64,000 nt of DNA from CAZWRV01 sp964636325 (GCA_964636325.1 CAZWRV010000005.1:1-64000); one strand, 5' to 3'. Numbered from the stretch's first letter, positions 24,830 through 34,230 are shown. Notes: generated by a model from the sequence alone, not told the origin. A program made the numbers and translations.

Positions 24830-27661
24830 TCAGGCTAAAGGAGTATAATTCACGCCCCTTATCCTTGAAGGGCCGGGAATGATGGTTGAAGCATTAGGAT
24901 CTGTCCGCCTGTTCCAGGCGTGGATCGCGAGGACATTTTCCCTGCCGGGCTTGAGCAGACCTTTTGGGAGCAGGTAGCGTCTTCTGATGAGCCAGGCTGT
25001 TTCCGGACTGGTGTTTCCGGGATTGAAGGAGCCGAGGCGAACGCCGTTCAACCAGGTGTCGTCATAATCATGGACCGCGCCAAGATCAAGCTCCAATCCT
25101 TCAGTGGCAAAGCCGGCCGGCACATTGAAACGGACACGAATCCAGGCAGGGCTCGGCAAAACCAAGCTGCCGCCCAAGGAGACAGTTTTCCATTCGGACT
25201 CGATGAAATCAATCTTGTTCCATCCCTCCGCAGGTTCACGCTTGCCAACCCATGCCAGGGCGATGCCGGTCCTTGCGAATTCGATACGCGCTTCCGGATC
25301 AACGGCGGGAAGGGAAGGGCGCAAATCCGTCTTGGCGGCCTTTAGATGCAAAGTCGCCGTGCGAAGACCATTTGAAGCAGCCTTGAAGGTGATCAGTCCC
25401 GGCTTGTCGGACGCCAGCAGCAATACCTGGCAGAGGCCGTGGTAGACGCGGTGCTGCGTCTCCTTGTCGGATTCATGGCAATGTGAATTGCCGTTGCCTG
25501 CGCCGAGAAAACGCGCGGAGCCTTCAATTTCGAAGCGGATCATGTTGTCCGCGTCAGGAACAACTCTTCCGGCCTCGTCAAGAACGGCGACCTTGATGAT
25601 TGCGGCATCTTCTCCATTGGCGCATATTGTCTTTCTTTCAGGGTAGAGTGCGAGTTTTGCAGGCGCGCCCGTCGTTTCGACTTTATTTTTCATCGTCAGG
25701 CGCCCCTTCCGGTAAGCTTTGGCGAGAAGAGTGCCCGGCACATATTTCACCTGCCATTCGAGGTGGCCGTTGACAGGCATTTTTTTACGCCCCTGGCTTA
25801 TGCCGTTGAGGAAAAGCTCGACCTCGTCGCAGTTCGAAAAGCACCAGACCGGAACTTCCTTCCCTTCCCTGCCGGACCAGTTCCAATGAGGGAAAATGTG
25901 AAGGACATCATCGGAGCTCCAGCACGACTTGTAATAGTAGAAGCTGTCCTTGGGGAATCCGCAGGTGTCGAGAATTCCGAAGTTGGAGCTTACACATGGC
26001 CAGCCTGCCGGAGTGGGTTCTCCTCTGTAGTCAAATCCTGTCCAGGGAAATGCCCCTGCTACAAAATCGCGGTCGGACACCGCGCGCCAGGAATTTTCAG
26101 CGGTGCCCCCGAATTCGGGGAAATTGATGTCGTAGGCGGAATAAATCCCCCTTGATTTGTCATCGATGTATTCTCCGCGCATCGAAAGTGCGGCGCAGGT
26201 TTCGCTTCCGAGCATCGGTTGTCCGGGGAACTTCCGATGATATTCGTCGTATTTGGATGCGCTGTAATTGCATCCCATCACATCCAGGACCGGTGAGACA
26301 GGCTCACCCCAGCAGCCGTTCATCGCCAAGGTTACGGGGCGGGACTTGTCCAGGCAGCGGACAATCCTCTTCATGCTGCGGATGATGCGCATTCCCATCT
26401 TTGAGCCCTGCAGCGTCTCCTCATTTCCCAGAGACCATATGATGACGCTGGGATGGTTGCGGTCGCGTCGGACCATGCTCTCAAGCTGCCGCCGTCCATC
26501 CAACGTGCTGTTCATGCATCGGGTTTCATCCATCACCATCATGCCGAGGCGGTCGCAGGCGTCGAGGAACGCCGGGGCCGGCGGATTATGGGCGCAGCGC
26601 CAGGCGTTGGCGCCCATCTCCTTCAGCTTCCTGATGCGAAACTCGAAGAGGCTGTCGGGCACCGCCACTCCGACGCCAGCATGATCCTGGTGATTGGACG
26701 TCCCCTTGATCTTGAGAGGTTTTCCATTGAGGAGAAATCCGAGGTCCGGATCAAAAAGGATGCTTCTCACGCCAAAGGAAGTCACGACTTCGTCAACTCT
26801 GTTATGATTCACCGACACGGCAGCCTTCAATTGGTAGAGTGTCGGACTGTCTACCGACCATAGCCTTGGCTCTTCAAGTTTCAGCCCCGAGGTAATTGCC
26901 TGTTCCTGTCCGGCCTTGATGCTGATCGGCGATGCGGCCTGGGCCACCTTCCTGCCGGAAGGATCAAGTACGGTGAGGGAAATTTCCGCGACGGCGTCTC
27001 CCTCTCCGGCATTGACAATCTCGGAGATGATTTCCAGATCGGCATGGCGATGATCCCGGCTGAGGTCGGCGGTGACAAAGACACCCAATGGCGCGAAATG
27101 CAGCTCATCGGTGATCGTAAGCCAGACATGGCGGTAAATTCCCGCGCCCTCATACCACCATCCTTCGCCTTCAGTGGCGTCGACGTGGACCGCCAGGACA
27201 TTCTCGTCGCCGTATATCGCCTGGTCGGTGATGTCATAGTGAAAACTTATGTAGCCGCTTGGTTCATGCCCCAGCCTGTGGCCGTTGAGAAAGACTGTCG
27301 CATTCCTGAATATGCCTTCGAACTCCAGATAAAGCCGCCTGCCCTCGTGCCTGGCAGGCAAAAAGAATGTCTTGCGGTACCATGCGACGCCTGTCGGCAG
27401 ATATCCATGGCTCGGTCCCGCGTCAAGACTGAAGATTCCTTCCACGGCCCAGTCGTGCGGGAGATCCACCTGGCGCCATGACGAATCGTTGAATTCAGGA
27501 CGGGCCGCTCCTTGGAAAGCTCCGGCCTTGGCCCAGCCCCAGCCATAGGATTCACCGACGGTTTTCGCTTCCGGAAACGGAATCTCGCCCAGATGGAAAC
27601 GCCAGCCCTGATCCATGAGAAGACGCTCGCGATTATTTGTCTTTCCCTTAAGAATGCTCAT
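24830..27661 (-). CDS. Glycoside hydrolase family 2 (beta-galactosidase/glucuronidase-like)
   Basis: This is a 943-residue GH2 enzyme without a signal peptide, so probably cytoplasmic. The order is: sugar-binding jelly roll (DSSWRQVDLPHDWAVEG...GVAWYRKTFFLPARHEGRRLYLEFEG), Ig-like domain, TIM barrel, then additional C-terminal modules of DUF4982/Ig type and a last galactose-binding-like fold (LGAVHDYDDTWLNG). The catalytic acid/base is Glu414 in SLGNEET and the probable nucleophile Glu487 in MLGSETCA. NPPAPAFLDACDRLGMMVMDE is the usual GH2 stretch. Family members cleave terminal beta-galactosides, beta-glucuronides or similar. GGAG lies about 8 bases before ATG 27661. Divergent from it is a small secreted-protein gene. 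Confidence 0.92.
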   Translation of the reverse strand: MSILKGKTNNRERLLMDQGWRFHLGEIPFPEAKTVGESYGWGWAKAGAFQGAARPEFNDSSWRQVDLPHDWAVEGIFSLDAGPSHGYLPTGVAWYRKTFFLPARHEGRRLYLEFEGIFRNATVFLNGHRLGHEPSGYISFHYDITDQAIYGDENVLAVHVDATEGEGWWYEGAGIYRHVWLTITDELHFAPLGVFVTADLSRDHRHADLEIISEIVNAGEGDAVAEISLTVLDPSGRKVAQAASPISIKAGQEQAITSGLKLEEPRLWSVDSPTLYQLKAAVSVNHNRVDEVVTSFGVRSILFDPDLGFLLNGKPLKIKGTSNHQDHAGVGVAVPDSLFEFRIRKLKEMGANAWRCAHNPPAPAFLDACDRLGMMVMDETRCMNSTLDGRRQLESMVRRDRNHPSVIIWSLGNEETLQGSKMGMRIIRSMKRIVRCLDKSRPVTLAMNGCWGEPVSPVLDVMGCNYSASKYDEYHRKFPGQPMLGSETCAALSMRGEYIDDKSRGIYSAYDINFPEFGGTAENSWRAVSDRDFVAGAFPWTGFDYRGEPTPAGWPCVSSNFGILDTCGFPKDSFYYYKSCWSSDDVLHIFPHWNWSGREGKEVPVWCFSNCDEVELFLNGISQGRKKMPVNGHLEWQVKYVPGTLLAKAYRKGRLTMKNKVETTGAPAKLALYPERKTICANGEDAAIIKVAVLDEAGRVVPDADNMIRFEIEGSARFLGAGNGNSHCHESDKETQHRVYHGLCQVLLLASDKPGLITFKAASNGLRTATLHLKAAKTDLRPSLPAVDPEARIEFARTGIALAWVGKREPAEGWNKIDFIESEWKTVSLGGSLVLPSPAWIRVRFNVPAGFATEGLELDLGAVHDYDDTWLNGVRLGSFNPGNTSPETAWLIRRRYLLPKGLLKPGRENVLAIHAWNRRTDPNASTIIPGPSRIRGVNYTPLA

Positions 27662-27757
27662 ATATTTGCTCCGCTTATAAACACATATTGCCATAACTTT
27701 TAAATGCGATTTAAACAAGTTATATTATACCGCATATAATCTTTGCAAGGGAGCATC

Positions 27758-28243
27758 ATGAAGCTTTTGTCCAAAATATTCCTCCTTGTCGCAGTTTGCG
27801 CAATGGGCGGCATGGCCTTTGCCGCGGGTGGGAAGCCGGCACTCAAGGGCGTGATCGTCCTCGACATCCCGCACGGCGAATCCTATGTCATGCAGATGAA
27901 GGCGCAGGTCACGGTCTACAAGATCGTCAAGGACTCGAAGCAGAAAAAGCTCGCCGACCAGAAGTTCCCGCTTTCTTTCGACGAGGCCGCGAAGGCTACG
28001 GTGGTCGTCTTCGAATTCAAGAACCTCGACCTGAACGACGGCGATTCCGTCGTGATAGAGGGCCGCTTCGTCGGCAAATGGCGCGAGAAGGACACAGTCT
28101 TCATCGACAAGTCCCAGCCGATAGTACTAGAGAAGAAGGACGATTCGTTCTTCGACGCCGGCAGGTTCAAGCTGAAGATGAACGCCACCGACGAGCAGGT
28201 CCCGAAGAAAGTCCCCATCCCTGTGCGGATGGGGGTCAAGTGA
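27758..28243 (+). CDS. Small secreted protein of unknown function
   Basis: This 161-residue protein has a signal peptide (KLLSKIFLLVAVCAMGGMAFAAGG). The mature part looks like one beta-sandwich: alternating strands such as GVIVLDIPHGESYVMQMKAQVTVYK and VVVFEFKNLDLNDGDSVVIEGRFVG. No family is recognised. AAGGGAG lies 5 bases before ATG 27758. Its last eight bases overlap the end of the convergent AraC-type regulator gene. It is divergent from the GH2 gene and may share its promoter region, so a link to carbohydrate use is possible but unproven. Confidence 0.75.
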   Translation: MKLLSKIFLLVAVCAMGGMAFAAGGKPALKGVIVLDIPHGESYVMQMKAQVTVYKIVKDSKQKKLADQKFPLSFDEAAKATVVVFEFKNLDLNDGDSVVIEGRFVGKWREKDTVFIDKSQPIVLEKKDDSFFDAGRFKLKMNATDEQVPKKVPIPVRMGVK

Positions 28244-29105
28244 ACGCATCTGCCGCAGTTTTGTTCCTCAGCCATCTGCAGTAGACCGACAGGGATGAGA
28301 ATCCGAGAGCTTCCGCTATCTCGCTTTTGTTGAGGCCCTTTTTCAAAAGTTCGTCCGTCTTTTTCAATCTGCATTCGTCAATATATCCGTGCACCGATTT
28401 CCCCGTGATCTTCTTGAAGGTCCTCAGGAAGTGGAACTTGCTGTATCCGGAATAGCGGGCGAGGTTGTCGAGGTTGAGGCCTTTTCCCCCGGAGGCTGAG
28501 ATGTTGCCGGTTATGCTCCTGATTATCTCGTCGATGTGGGAGCCCGGCGAAGACGGAATCTCGGCCAGTCCGTATCCCTGTTCGACCGCGGCCATGAGCA
28601 GCGACAAGAGCGCGGATATTACACGCATCCGTCTGAACGGTTCGGGGGCCTTTTTTATGCGGGACACGCCTGTCCAAGTCCTGCTGAGAAGAATCGAGGC
28701 CGCGGAATCTCCGATGACGAAGGAATGCCTCGCCGGAAATCTGTCACCGTTGACGTCCAGTATCCTGGCGACCGCCTTCTCCTCGAGTAGGGATATCCAC
28801 AGATGGGTTCCGTGCGGGGCGTGCGGCGGATATGAATTGTCGTGGGGTTCGTATGAGTCGAACAGGAAGACCGCGCCGGGATTGCACGGGTATGCCTTCC
28901 CGTCGAATCCGTAGAGGCCCTTCCCGGAAAGCGAGAACAGAATCTCCCTGTGGGGGTGCCTGTCCTGGTGCCTTGCCATCCATTCCTCGTGGGCCGAATG
29001 GCGGAGGGGACGGGAATCGGGCGGAAAAAGCGAGCTCACAATCCTCCAGCCGTCATAATCCATAAGCAGTTCAAGCATCCGGGCGCTGAAGAAAAGATTT
29101 TCCAT
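28236..29105 (-). CDS. AraC-family transcriptional regulator
   Basis: This 289-residue regulator has an N-terminal cupin-type ligand domain (HREILFSLSGKGLYGFDGKAYPCNPGAVFLFDSYEPHDN) and a C-terminal double helix-turn-helix (NLDNLARYSGYSKFHFLRTFKKITGKSVHGYIDECRLKKTDELLKKG, then NKSEIAEALGFSSLSVYCRWLRNKTA). The second HTH ends in CRWLRNKT rather than the usual FxRxFKKxxGxTP, a small deviation. It is divergent from the aminotransferase operon, and three GCAATwATTGC-like sites lie in the shared 160-base region, so it very probably controls that operon and itself. ATG 29105 was chosen because the cupin domain begins there; the frame is open to 29228 through the operator region. Confidence 0.9.
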   Translation of the reverse strand: MENLFFSARMLELLMDYDGWRIVSSLFPPDSRPLRHSAHEEWMARHQDRHPHREILFSLSGKGLYGFDGKAYPCNPGAVFLFDSYEPHDNSYPPHAPHGTHLWISLLEEKAVARILDVNGDRFPARHSFVIGDSAASILLSRTWTGVSRIKKAPEPFRRMRVISALLSLLMAAVEQGYGLAEIPSSPGSHIDEIIRSITGNISASGGKGLNLDNLARYSGYSKFHFLRTFKKITGKSVHGYIDECRLKKTDELLKKGLNKSEIAEALGFSSLSVYCRWLRNKTAADAFT

Positions 29106-29138
29106 TGGCGGTGAATAATTCTGGTTTAATAGCAAAAT

Positions 29139-29245
29139 AGCAATTATTGCACGATATAAGCAATAAATGCACCTTGACGCTATTTCAAGCGCAAAGTAAA
29201 ATTTATCCGTGCAGAAAATCTGACTCATCTAAGCAATAATTGCTC
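29139..29245. promoter_or_regulatory. Three operator-like sites between AraC gene and operon
   Basis: AGCAATTATTGCAC (29139-29152), AGCAATAAATGCAC (29159-29172) and AGCAATAATTGCTC (29232-29245) share the core GCAAT(T/A)ATTGC. The cores of the first and third are exact reverse complements. The first two are 20 bases apart, two helical turns, and the third overlaps the likely promoter/leader of the aminotransferase gene. Confidence 0.6.
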
Positions 29246-29265
29246 AATATTATAAGGAGACGGCG

Positions 29266-30432
29266 ATGTACAGGCATTCCAAGGAAGAGATCGAGGGCGT
29301 CAGCAAGGTTGTGGCTTCAGGCTCATGGTTCCGCTACTATGGTGACGCTTCCCACTGCCATGCCGTGGACACGTTCGAGTCGAAGATGAGGGAGTATTCC
29401 GGAGCGAAGCATGTGCTTGCCACCAGCAGCTGCACGGGCGCGCTCATCTCGTCCCTGGCCGCGATGGGGATAGGCCCCATGGACGAGGTGATAGTCCCCG
29501 GATACACTTTCATCGCGACCGCCGCCGCAGTTATCGCCGCGGGGGCCGTGCCGGTGATAGCCGAAATAGACGAAACGCTCACGATCGACCTGGAGGACGT
29601 CCGCAGGAAGATTTCTCCGCGCACGAAGGCGGTGGCGGCCGTTCACATGCTCGGATACCCTTGCAACATGGACGCCCTGATAAAGCTCGGAAAAGAGAAG
29701 AAGATAATGATCCTTGAGGACGCCGCCCAGGCGGTCGGGGCGTCATACAAGAAGAAAATTCTCGGAACCATAGGCGACATGGGCTGCTACAGCCTCCAGT
29801 GGCACAAGATAATATCATCCGGCGAAGGCGGCTGCGTACTGACCAACAGCCAGGATTTGTATGAGAGGGCCGCGATATACCACGACGACGCCCACTGCTT
29901 CAGGGGGATCGACAAGGGAATCCCGGCCTTCCCCGGAGTCAACTACAGGATGAGCGAGGTCGCCGGAGCGCTCGCATGCGCCCAGATGGACCGTCTGCCT
30001 GGAATCCTCGCGGATCTCAGAGCTGTGAAGAAGAAGATGATCGCCTCGCTCGGGGACATATCTCCGTTCAAGGTGGCGCCGAGCAACGACTCGAAGGGGG
30101 ACGCGGGGACGACCCTGACGATACAGGCGCCTTCCGCGAAGGCGGCCGCCGCCTTCGCCGCCAAGACCGGATGCGGCAGCATCTTCGACAACAAGGCCAC
30201 CAACTGGCACTACTACTACCACTGGGACTACATACTTGAGAAGCGCTCGGCCTCCGGATGCGGATTTCCGTGGAAGGTCGGCGGCTGGGAAAGTCCGGTT
30301 AAATACAGCAAGGACATGTGCCCGAATACCTTGGACATACTGGGGAGGAGCTTCAATTTCGGAGTCAGTCCCGCCGCAAAGGAAAGCGACATCAAGGCGT
30401 TTGCGGAAAAGATCATCAAAGGAATTAAATAA
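29266..30432 (+). CDS. DegT/DnrJ/EryC1/StrS-family aminotransferase
   Basis: This is a 388-residue PLP enzyme of the sugar-aminotransferase family (fold type I). SCTGALISSLAAMGIGPMDEVIVPGYTFIATAAAVI binds the cofactor phosphate, ILEDAAQAVGASYKKKILGTIGDMG carries the Asp-x-Ala-x-x motif, and Lys181 in LQWHKIISSGEGG is the PLP lysine. Family members aminate keto-sugars or keto-inositols with glutamate or glutamine. It opens an operon with a TIM-barrel isomerase 14 bases downstream and a ceramidase-like hydrolase, all under an adjacent AraC regulator. Its substrate in a catabolic setting may be an amino-sugar or aminocyclitol, run in the deaminating direction; this is inference. AAGGAG precedes the ATG. 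Confidence 0.9.
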   Translation: MYRHSKEEIEGVSKVVASGSWFRYYGDASHCHAVDTFESKMREYSGAKHVLATSSCTGALISSLAAMGIGPMDEVIVPGYTFIATAAAVIAAGAVPVIAEIDETLTIDLEDVRRKISPRTKAVAAVHMLGYPCNMDALIKLGKEKKIMILEDAAQAVGASYKKKILGTIGDMGCYSLQWHKIISSGEGGCVLTNSQDLYERAAIYHDDAHCFRGIDKGIPAFPGVNYRMSEVAGALACAQMDRLPGILADLRAVKKKMIASLGDISPFKVAPSNDSKGDAGTTLTIQAPSAKAAAAFAAKTGCGSIFDNKATNWHYYYHWDYILEKRSASGCGFPWKVGGWESPVKYSKDMCPNTLDILGRSFNFGVSPAAKESDIKAFAEKIIKGIK

Positions 30433-30446
30433 CAGGAGAGCCGATC

Positions 30447-31478
30447 ATGAAGGGCGTTTTCAGATTCTCGTTCGGGCCATGGAACATCCACGAGGGGGCT
30501 GATCCTTTCGGGCCGCCGGTTAGGGACAGCATCGCCTTCGAGAAGAAGCTTGAACTCTACAAGGGGCTCGGCTTCGACGGAGTGCAGTTCCACGACGACG
30601 ACGCGGTCCCGAACATGAACTCACTCACCGGGGCGGCAATAAGGAAAGAGGCCGCAAAAGTCCGCAAGATGCTTGACAAGCAGGGGCTTGTGGCGGAATT
30701 CGTCGCCCCGCGCCTCTGGGAGGACAAGCGGACGATTGACGGCGGCTACACCTCGAACTGCCCGGAGTGCCGGAAATACGCGCTCGAACGGTCTGAGAAA
30801 ACCATAGACATTGCCAACGAGCTGGGGACGAAGAACATCGTCCTCTGGCTCGCGAGGGAGGGCACCTACATAAGGGAGTCGAAGGACTCCGTCGAGGCGG
30901 TCAGAAGGATCGCCGCCGCCGTCCAGGCGATGCTCGACTACGACAAGAACGTCAGAATAATGATAGAGTCCAAGCCTAACGAACCGATGGACCATACGTA
31001 CGTCCCGACGATAGGCCATGCCATCGGCATCGGCCTTCTCACCAGCGATCCTGACAGAGTCGGCTGCCTTATTGAGAGCGCCCACGCGATCCTCGCCGGC
31101 CTCGACCCGTCCGACGAAATGGGCTACGCGCTCGCCCACAAGAAGCTCTGGAGCGTCCACCTCAACGACCAGAACGGACTCAAGTTCGACCAGGACAAGT
31201 CCTTCGGCTCCGTCGATCTGCGCAGGGCGTTCAACCAGGTGCGGATACTGGACCGCCACGGCTACGGGAACGGCGGCGAATGGGTCGGGCTCGACGTCAA
31301 GGCCATGAGAACCCAGAAGGCCGAGGCCGCCACGAAGCATCTGAGGAACAGCAGGCTAATCTTCCTGAAGCTTCTTGAAATCAGCAGGTCGCTGGACGAC
31401 AAGGAGATGGGCAGGATGATAAGTGACAGGGACTACGAGGAGCTCGACCTCTATATCATGTCGAAGCTGATATCCTGA
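30447..31478 (+). CDS. Xylose-isomerase-like TIM-barrel protein
   Basis: This is a 343-residue protein of the xylose isomerase / AP endonuclease 2 superfamily. FSFGPWNIHEGADPFGPPVRD and YKGLGFDGVQFHDDDAVP are characteristic of xylose isomerase itself, where the catalytic His and the start of the metal site lie. IESKPNEPMDHTYVPTIGHAIG matches the xylose isomerase metal-ligand strand (ExKPxEP), and LWSVHLNDQN with GLDVKAMRTQ are the later metal-binding strands. It should interconvert an aldose and a ketose, or a related polyol, with divalent metal. It is second in the AraC-controlled operon, 14 bases after the aminotransferase; AGGAGAG precedes the ATG. It is shorter than true XylA (about 390-440), so the substrate may differ. 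Confidence 0.85.
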   Translation: MKGVFRFSFGPWNIHEGADPFGPPVRDSIAFEKKLELYKGLGFDGVQFHDDDAVPNMNSLTGAAIRKEAAKVRKMLDKQGLVAEFVAPRLWEDKRTIDGGYTSNCPECRKYALERSEKTIDIANELGTKNIVLWLAREGTYIRESKDSVEAVRRIAAAVQAMLDYDKNVRIMIESKPNEPMDHTYVPTIGHAIGIGLLTSDPDRVGCLIESAHAILAGLDPSDEMGYALAHKKLWSVHLNDQNGLKFDQDKSFGSVDLRRAFNQVRILDRHGYGNGGEWVGLDVKAMRTQKAEAATKHLRNSRLIFLKLLEISRSLDDKEMGRMISDRDYEELDLYIMSKLIS

Positions 31479-31532
31479 TGAAAAGATTCATGGCACCTTG
31501 GAGATGGGAAAGGTCAAATAAGGAGTTCCGCG

Positions 31533-32846
31533 GTGAGTGCATTGAAATGCGGGTTCGGACGTGAGGACATAACCCCTTCCCTCGGGGTACGGCTCGGCGG
31601 CTACGGGGTGAAGGAGCGTCCCGCGGAGGAGATTCTCGACCGTCTTCATTCGACCGCGATGGTCATGGAGCAGGACGGGCTACTTGCGGCGGTGATAAAT
31701 CTCGACTGGATATGCATAGAGGAGGACATCGTCGATCGCATCAGGGGGATGGTGAACCATAAGACAGGCATACCCGGCCCTAACGTCACGGTATGCGCCA
31801 CGCACAGCCATTCGGTGCCGAACACGCTTAACTTCTGGGGCTGGGGCGACCGTGAGAACGCCTATGTCGATTCCGTGATGCCTGAAATTGTCCGGTCGGT
31901 CGAGCTCGCCATGGCGGACCTCAGCGAAGTCGAAGTCGGATTCGCAGCGACGGAAAGCCTGGTGGGCGTCAATCGGCGCGGCATAGCCGAAAACGGCGCG
32001 GTGAACTTCATCGCTGCGCCGGACGGCCAGTTCGATCCGACAATGACCGTCGCCCATTTCAAAAAGAAGTCCGGCGAAGCGTCGGGTATAATCGTTCATT
32101 ATGGCGCGCATGGCACGGCCATGGGCTGCAACCGCATTGTCTCCAGGGACTGGTGCGGTGTGATGAAGGACCGCATAGAGCCGCAGTTCGGAGCGCCGGT
32201 ACTCTTCTTGAACGGGTCCATCGGCGATGTTGGACCACGGACCAACTACCGCCAGCAGGGCGGCCTCTCCGCAGGCGTCGGCGACGGCGTCCATGCCGTC
32301 CGTGAAGTCGGATACCGCGCGGCCACCGACGCGATCAGGGCGCTGCTGTCCATCAGGGAATGGCGGAAGGAACTGGAACTCGGCGTACTTGTGGAGGACA
32401 TCTTCATCCCTTACGCACCGCTCACGGACCTCGCAATCGCGGAAGGCGAAAAGTCGAGATGGGAGCCGAGAAAGGACGAGTGGGGCACTCCGATGTGCGA
32501 ATACATGCACAACTGCGCGGTGATCGAAGCCCACAGGCATCCTTTGCTCAAGGGAAGAAGCTTCAAGCAGGTCATCACACGCATAGGTCCGCTGGCGATC
32601 GTGCCCATGCCCGGCGAAATGTTCTCCGGCATCTCCTTGAGAATCAGGAAGGACAGCCCGTTCCAGTTCACGCTCTGCTGCAGCGTCTCCAACGGATCGC
32701 TGTCTTATCTCCCTACCCGCGAGGCCAGGCATCGCGGCGGCTACGAGACATGGGTGGGAAGGGCCGCCGACGCATATCTTCTCGCGGACAACGTGGACGA
32801 CGCCCTCGTCTCGGAAAACCTGAAACTGCTGAGAAAGCTGGGCTGA
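31533..32846 (+). CDS. Neutral/alkaline ceramidase-like hydrolase
   Basis: This 437-residue protein resembles the N-terminal catalytic domain of neutral/alkaline non-lysosomal ceramidases: CGFGREDITPSLGVRLGGYG at the start, AAVINLDWICIEEDI, then the zinc-site segment VTVCATHSHSVPNT, and VHYGAHGTAMGC and NGSIGDVGPR further on. Such enzymes hydrolyse an amide bond in a metal-dependent manner; in PVC genomes many homologues have unknown substrates. There is no signal peptide, unlike secreted ceramidases, and the C-terminal Ig-like domain is absent, so it probably acts on a soluble amide inside the cell. Start is GTG 31533, with AGGAG 7 bases upstream. Third gene of the AraC-controlled operon. 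Confidence 0.8.
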   Translation: MSALKCGFGREDITPSLGVRLGGYGVKERPAEEILDRLHSTAMVMEQDGLLAAVINLDWICIEEDIVDRIRGMVNHKTGIPGPNVTVCATHSHSVPNTLNFWGWGDRENAYVDSVMPEIVRSVELAMADLSEVEVGFAATESLVGVNRRGIAENGAVNFIAAPDGQFDPTMTVAHFKKKSGEASGIIVHYGAHGTAMGCNRIVSRDWCGVMKDRIEPQFGAPVLFLNGSIGDVGPRTNYRQQGGLSAGVGDGVHAVREVGYRAATDAIRALLSIREWRKELELGVLVEDIFIPYAPLTDLAIAEGEKSRWEPRKDEWGTPMCEYMHNCAVIEAHRHPLLKGRSFKQVITRIGPLAIVPMPGEMFSGISLRIRKDSPFQFTLCCSVSNGSLSYLPTREARHRGGYETWVGRAADAYLLADNVDDALVSENLKLLRKLG

Positions 32847-32960
32847 AGATTCCGGCGGCATCCGGGAAAATCCTGATGCCGCCTGCCGTTTATATCATCC
32901 GGCTTGACGCAATATCCTTAATCCGTCACGGGTTCGTGGATCGGATTTCCGCTGTGCTGT

Positions 32961-34004
32961 TCAGATCCGCAGCATGCCGGGCGGTGCGCTTGTGCCATGC
33001 TTCTTGAAGGGCGCCTCCAGCATGATCCGTCTGCGCGGAGCGTTTGGATGCTTCATGCGCCATCCGAGCAAGCGCACGGCTTCACCGCCCAGTTCTTCAA
33101 GCGGGACAACGGCTGTCGTGACGGGTTCGTCTGGCGTGATCGAGGATATCCCGTCGAAACCGGTGACGCTGACATCATCCGGAACCTTGAGCCCGCGGGC
33201 CCGCAGGAAGCGGATGACTGTCGCTGCCATGAAATCGTTATACACCGCCACGGCGGTCCATCCGCGTCCGTCCGAACCGTTCCGCTCAAATAATCTGGCC
33301 ATGAGTTGGTCTGTCGTCCGAGGAGCCATCGCAAAAGGCTCCTTGCAAACGAAGTCGTCAGGAATGGTGGCTCCGCCTTCTTGCAGCCCCAGGCGCAGCC
33401 CTTCCAGGCGCTCATTTGCCTGGGGAGAGTCCGGCCCCACGAACGCAACTTTCCGATGTCCGAGGGAGGCCAGATGGCTGCCGATCGACCGGGCCGAGCC
33501 GACATTGTCGATCTTGACCACGTCCGTACCGGGTATTTCAAACAGGACGCTGACCCATGGGACAGGGCAGGCGATGTGTCCGCCCCGAAGGATATTCTCA
33601 TCCGACAAGAGCCAGATTACGCCGTCCACCTGTCTGCGAAGCACGACCCGCGGCAGGGTCTTCCCCACCCTTGGAACCATTACGATCTCATTGTCCATCG
33701 CTTGCGCGCCGTCCCATATGCCCTTCAATATGCGCTGGTTGAAATCCATGCCTTCGGAACACTGGGAATACAGGTTCCAGGCTATGACGCAGATGACTTT
33801 GGACTCGTGGTGCGTCCCCGAGGCGAGCGAGCGCAGCCTGCGAGCCTCGTAGCCGGACTCAGGGTTGTAGCCTTGCTCACGCGCCACCCCCAAGATTTTC
33901 TCGCGCAGCTTCTTTCCGACTCCGCGCAAATTCCGCAGCGCACGGGAGATCGTCATGCGGGAGACCTTGAATTTCCGGGCAAGCTCGGCCTGGGTTATGC
34001 TCAT
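32961..34004 (-). CDS. LacI-family transcriptional regulator
   Basis: This 347-residue repressor has an N-terminal HTH (TQAELARKFKVSRMTISRALRN) and hinge (KILGVAREQGYNPES), then the periplasmic-binding-protein-like sensor with VDGVIWLLSDE, ASLGHRKVAFVGPDSPQANERLEGLRLGL and VPDDVSVTGFDG plus a late EPVTTAVVPLEELGGEAVRLL. The ligand is unknown. It is divergent from the 34-52 kb degradation locus, and dyad sites lie on both sides of the intergenic region, so it probably represses that locus until a sugar inducer binds. The HTH lacks the usual T-hexad wording VSxxTVSRVLN, having MTISRALRN, still within family range. Confidence 0.92.
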   Translation of the reverse strand: MSITQAELARKFKVSRMTISRALRNLRGVGKKLREKILGVAREQGYNPESGYEARRLRSLASGTHHESKVICVIAWNLYSQCSEGMDFNQRILKGIWDGAQAMDNEIVMVPRVGKTLPRVVLRRQVDGVIWLLSDENILRGGHIACPVPWVSVLFEIPGTDVVKIDNVGSARSIGSHLASLGHRKVAFVGPDSPQANERLEGLRLGLQEGGATIPDDFVCKEPFAMAPRTTDQLMARLFERNGSDGRGWTAVAVYNDFMAATVIRFLRARGLKVPDDVSVTGFDGISSITPDEPVTTAVVPLEELGGEAVRLLGWRMKHPNAPRRRIMLEAPFKKHGTSAPPGMLRI

Positions 34005-34040
34005 ATTCGGCCCCCTTACGGTGTGAAAGGCAATATTTTG

Positions 34041-34056
34041 TAGTTAAGGTTAACTA
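34041..34056. promoter_or_regulatory. Operator-like dyad TAGTTAA-GG-TTAACTA
   Basis: Seven-base arms pair perfectly about a central GG, 37 bases before the LacI-family gene start. The position suits autoregulation. Confidence 0.5.
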
Positions 34057-34212
34057 TACCACTGCCGGAATATCTTGTCAAGGCGGATAACAGGAACTTG
34101 GAAGATATATTCTCCTCGTGGGTGATAATTGAGCGTTACCTCAGGCTGGAAATATTTCAGAATATTTTTTTATATCCTCCTTGACTAAGATGGAGGAGCG
34201 TGTTAAAATTAG

Positions 34213-34230
34213 GTTAACGATAACGTTATT
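34213..34230. promoter_or_regulatory. LacI-type operator-like site with ATAACGTTAT core
   Basis: ATAACGTTAT at 34220-34229 is a perfect 10-base palindrome with the central CG step typical of LacI/GalR operators, and GTTAAC overlaps it at 34213-34218. It lies 20 bases before the ATG of the secreted 1289-residue protein, ahead of its ribosome site AGGGGA. The GTTAAC element is shared with the dyad at 34041. Confidence 0.55.

Noticed and set aside
31680..32861. 393-codon minus-strand frame over the ceramidase-like gene
   Set aside because: Antisense shadow without motifs or a ribosome site.
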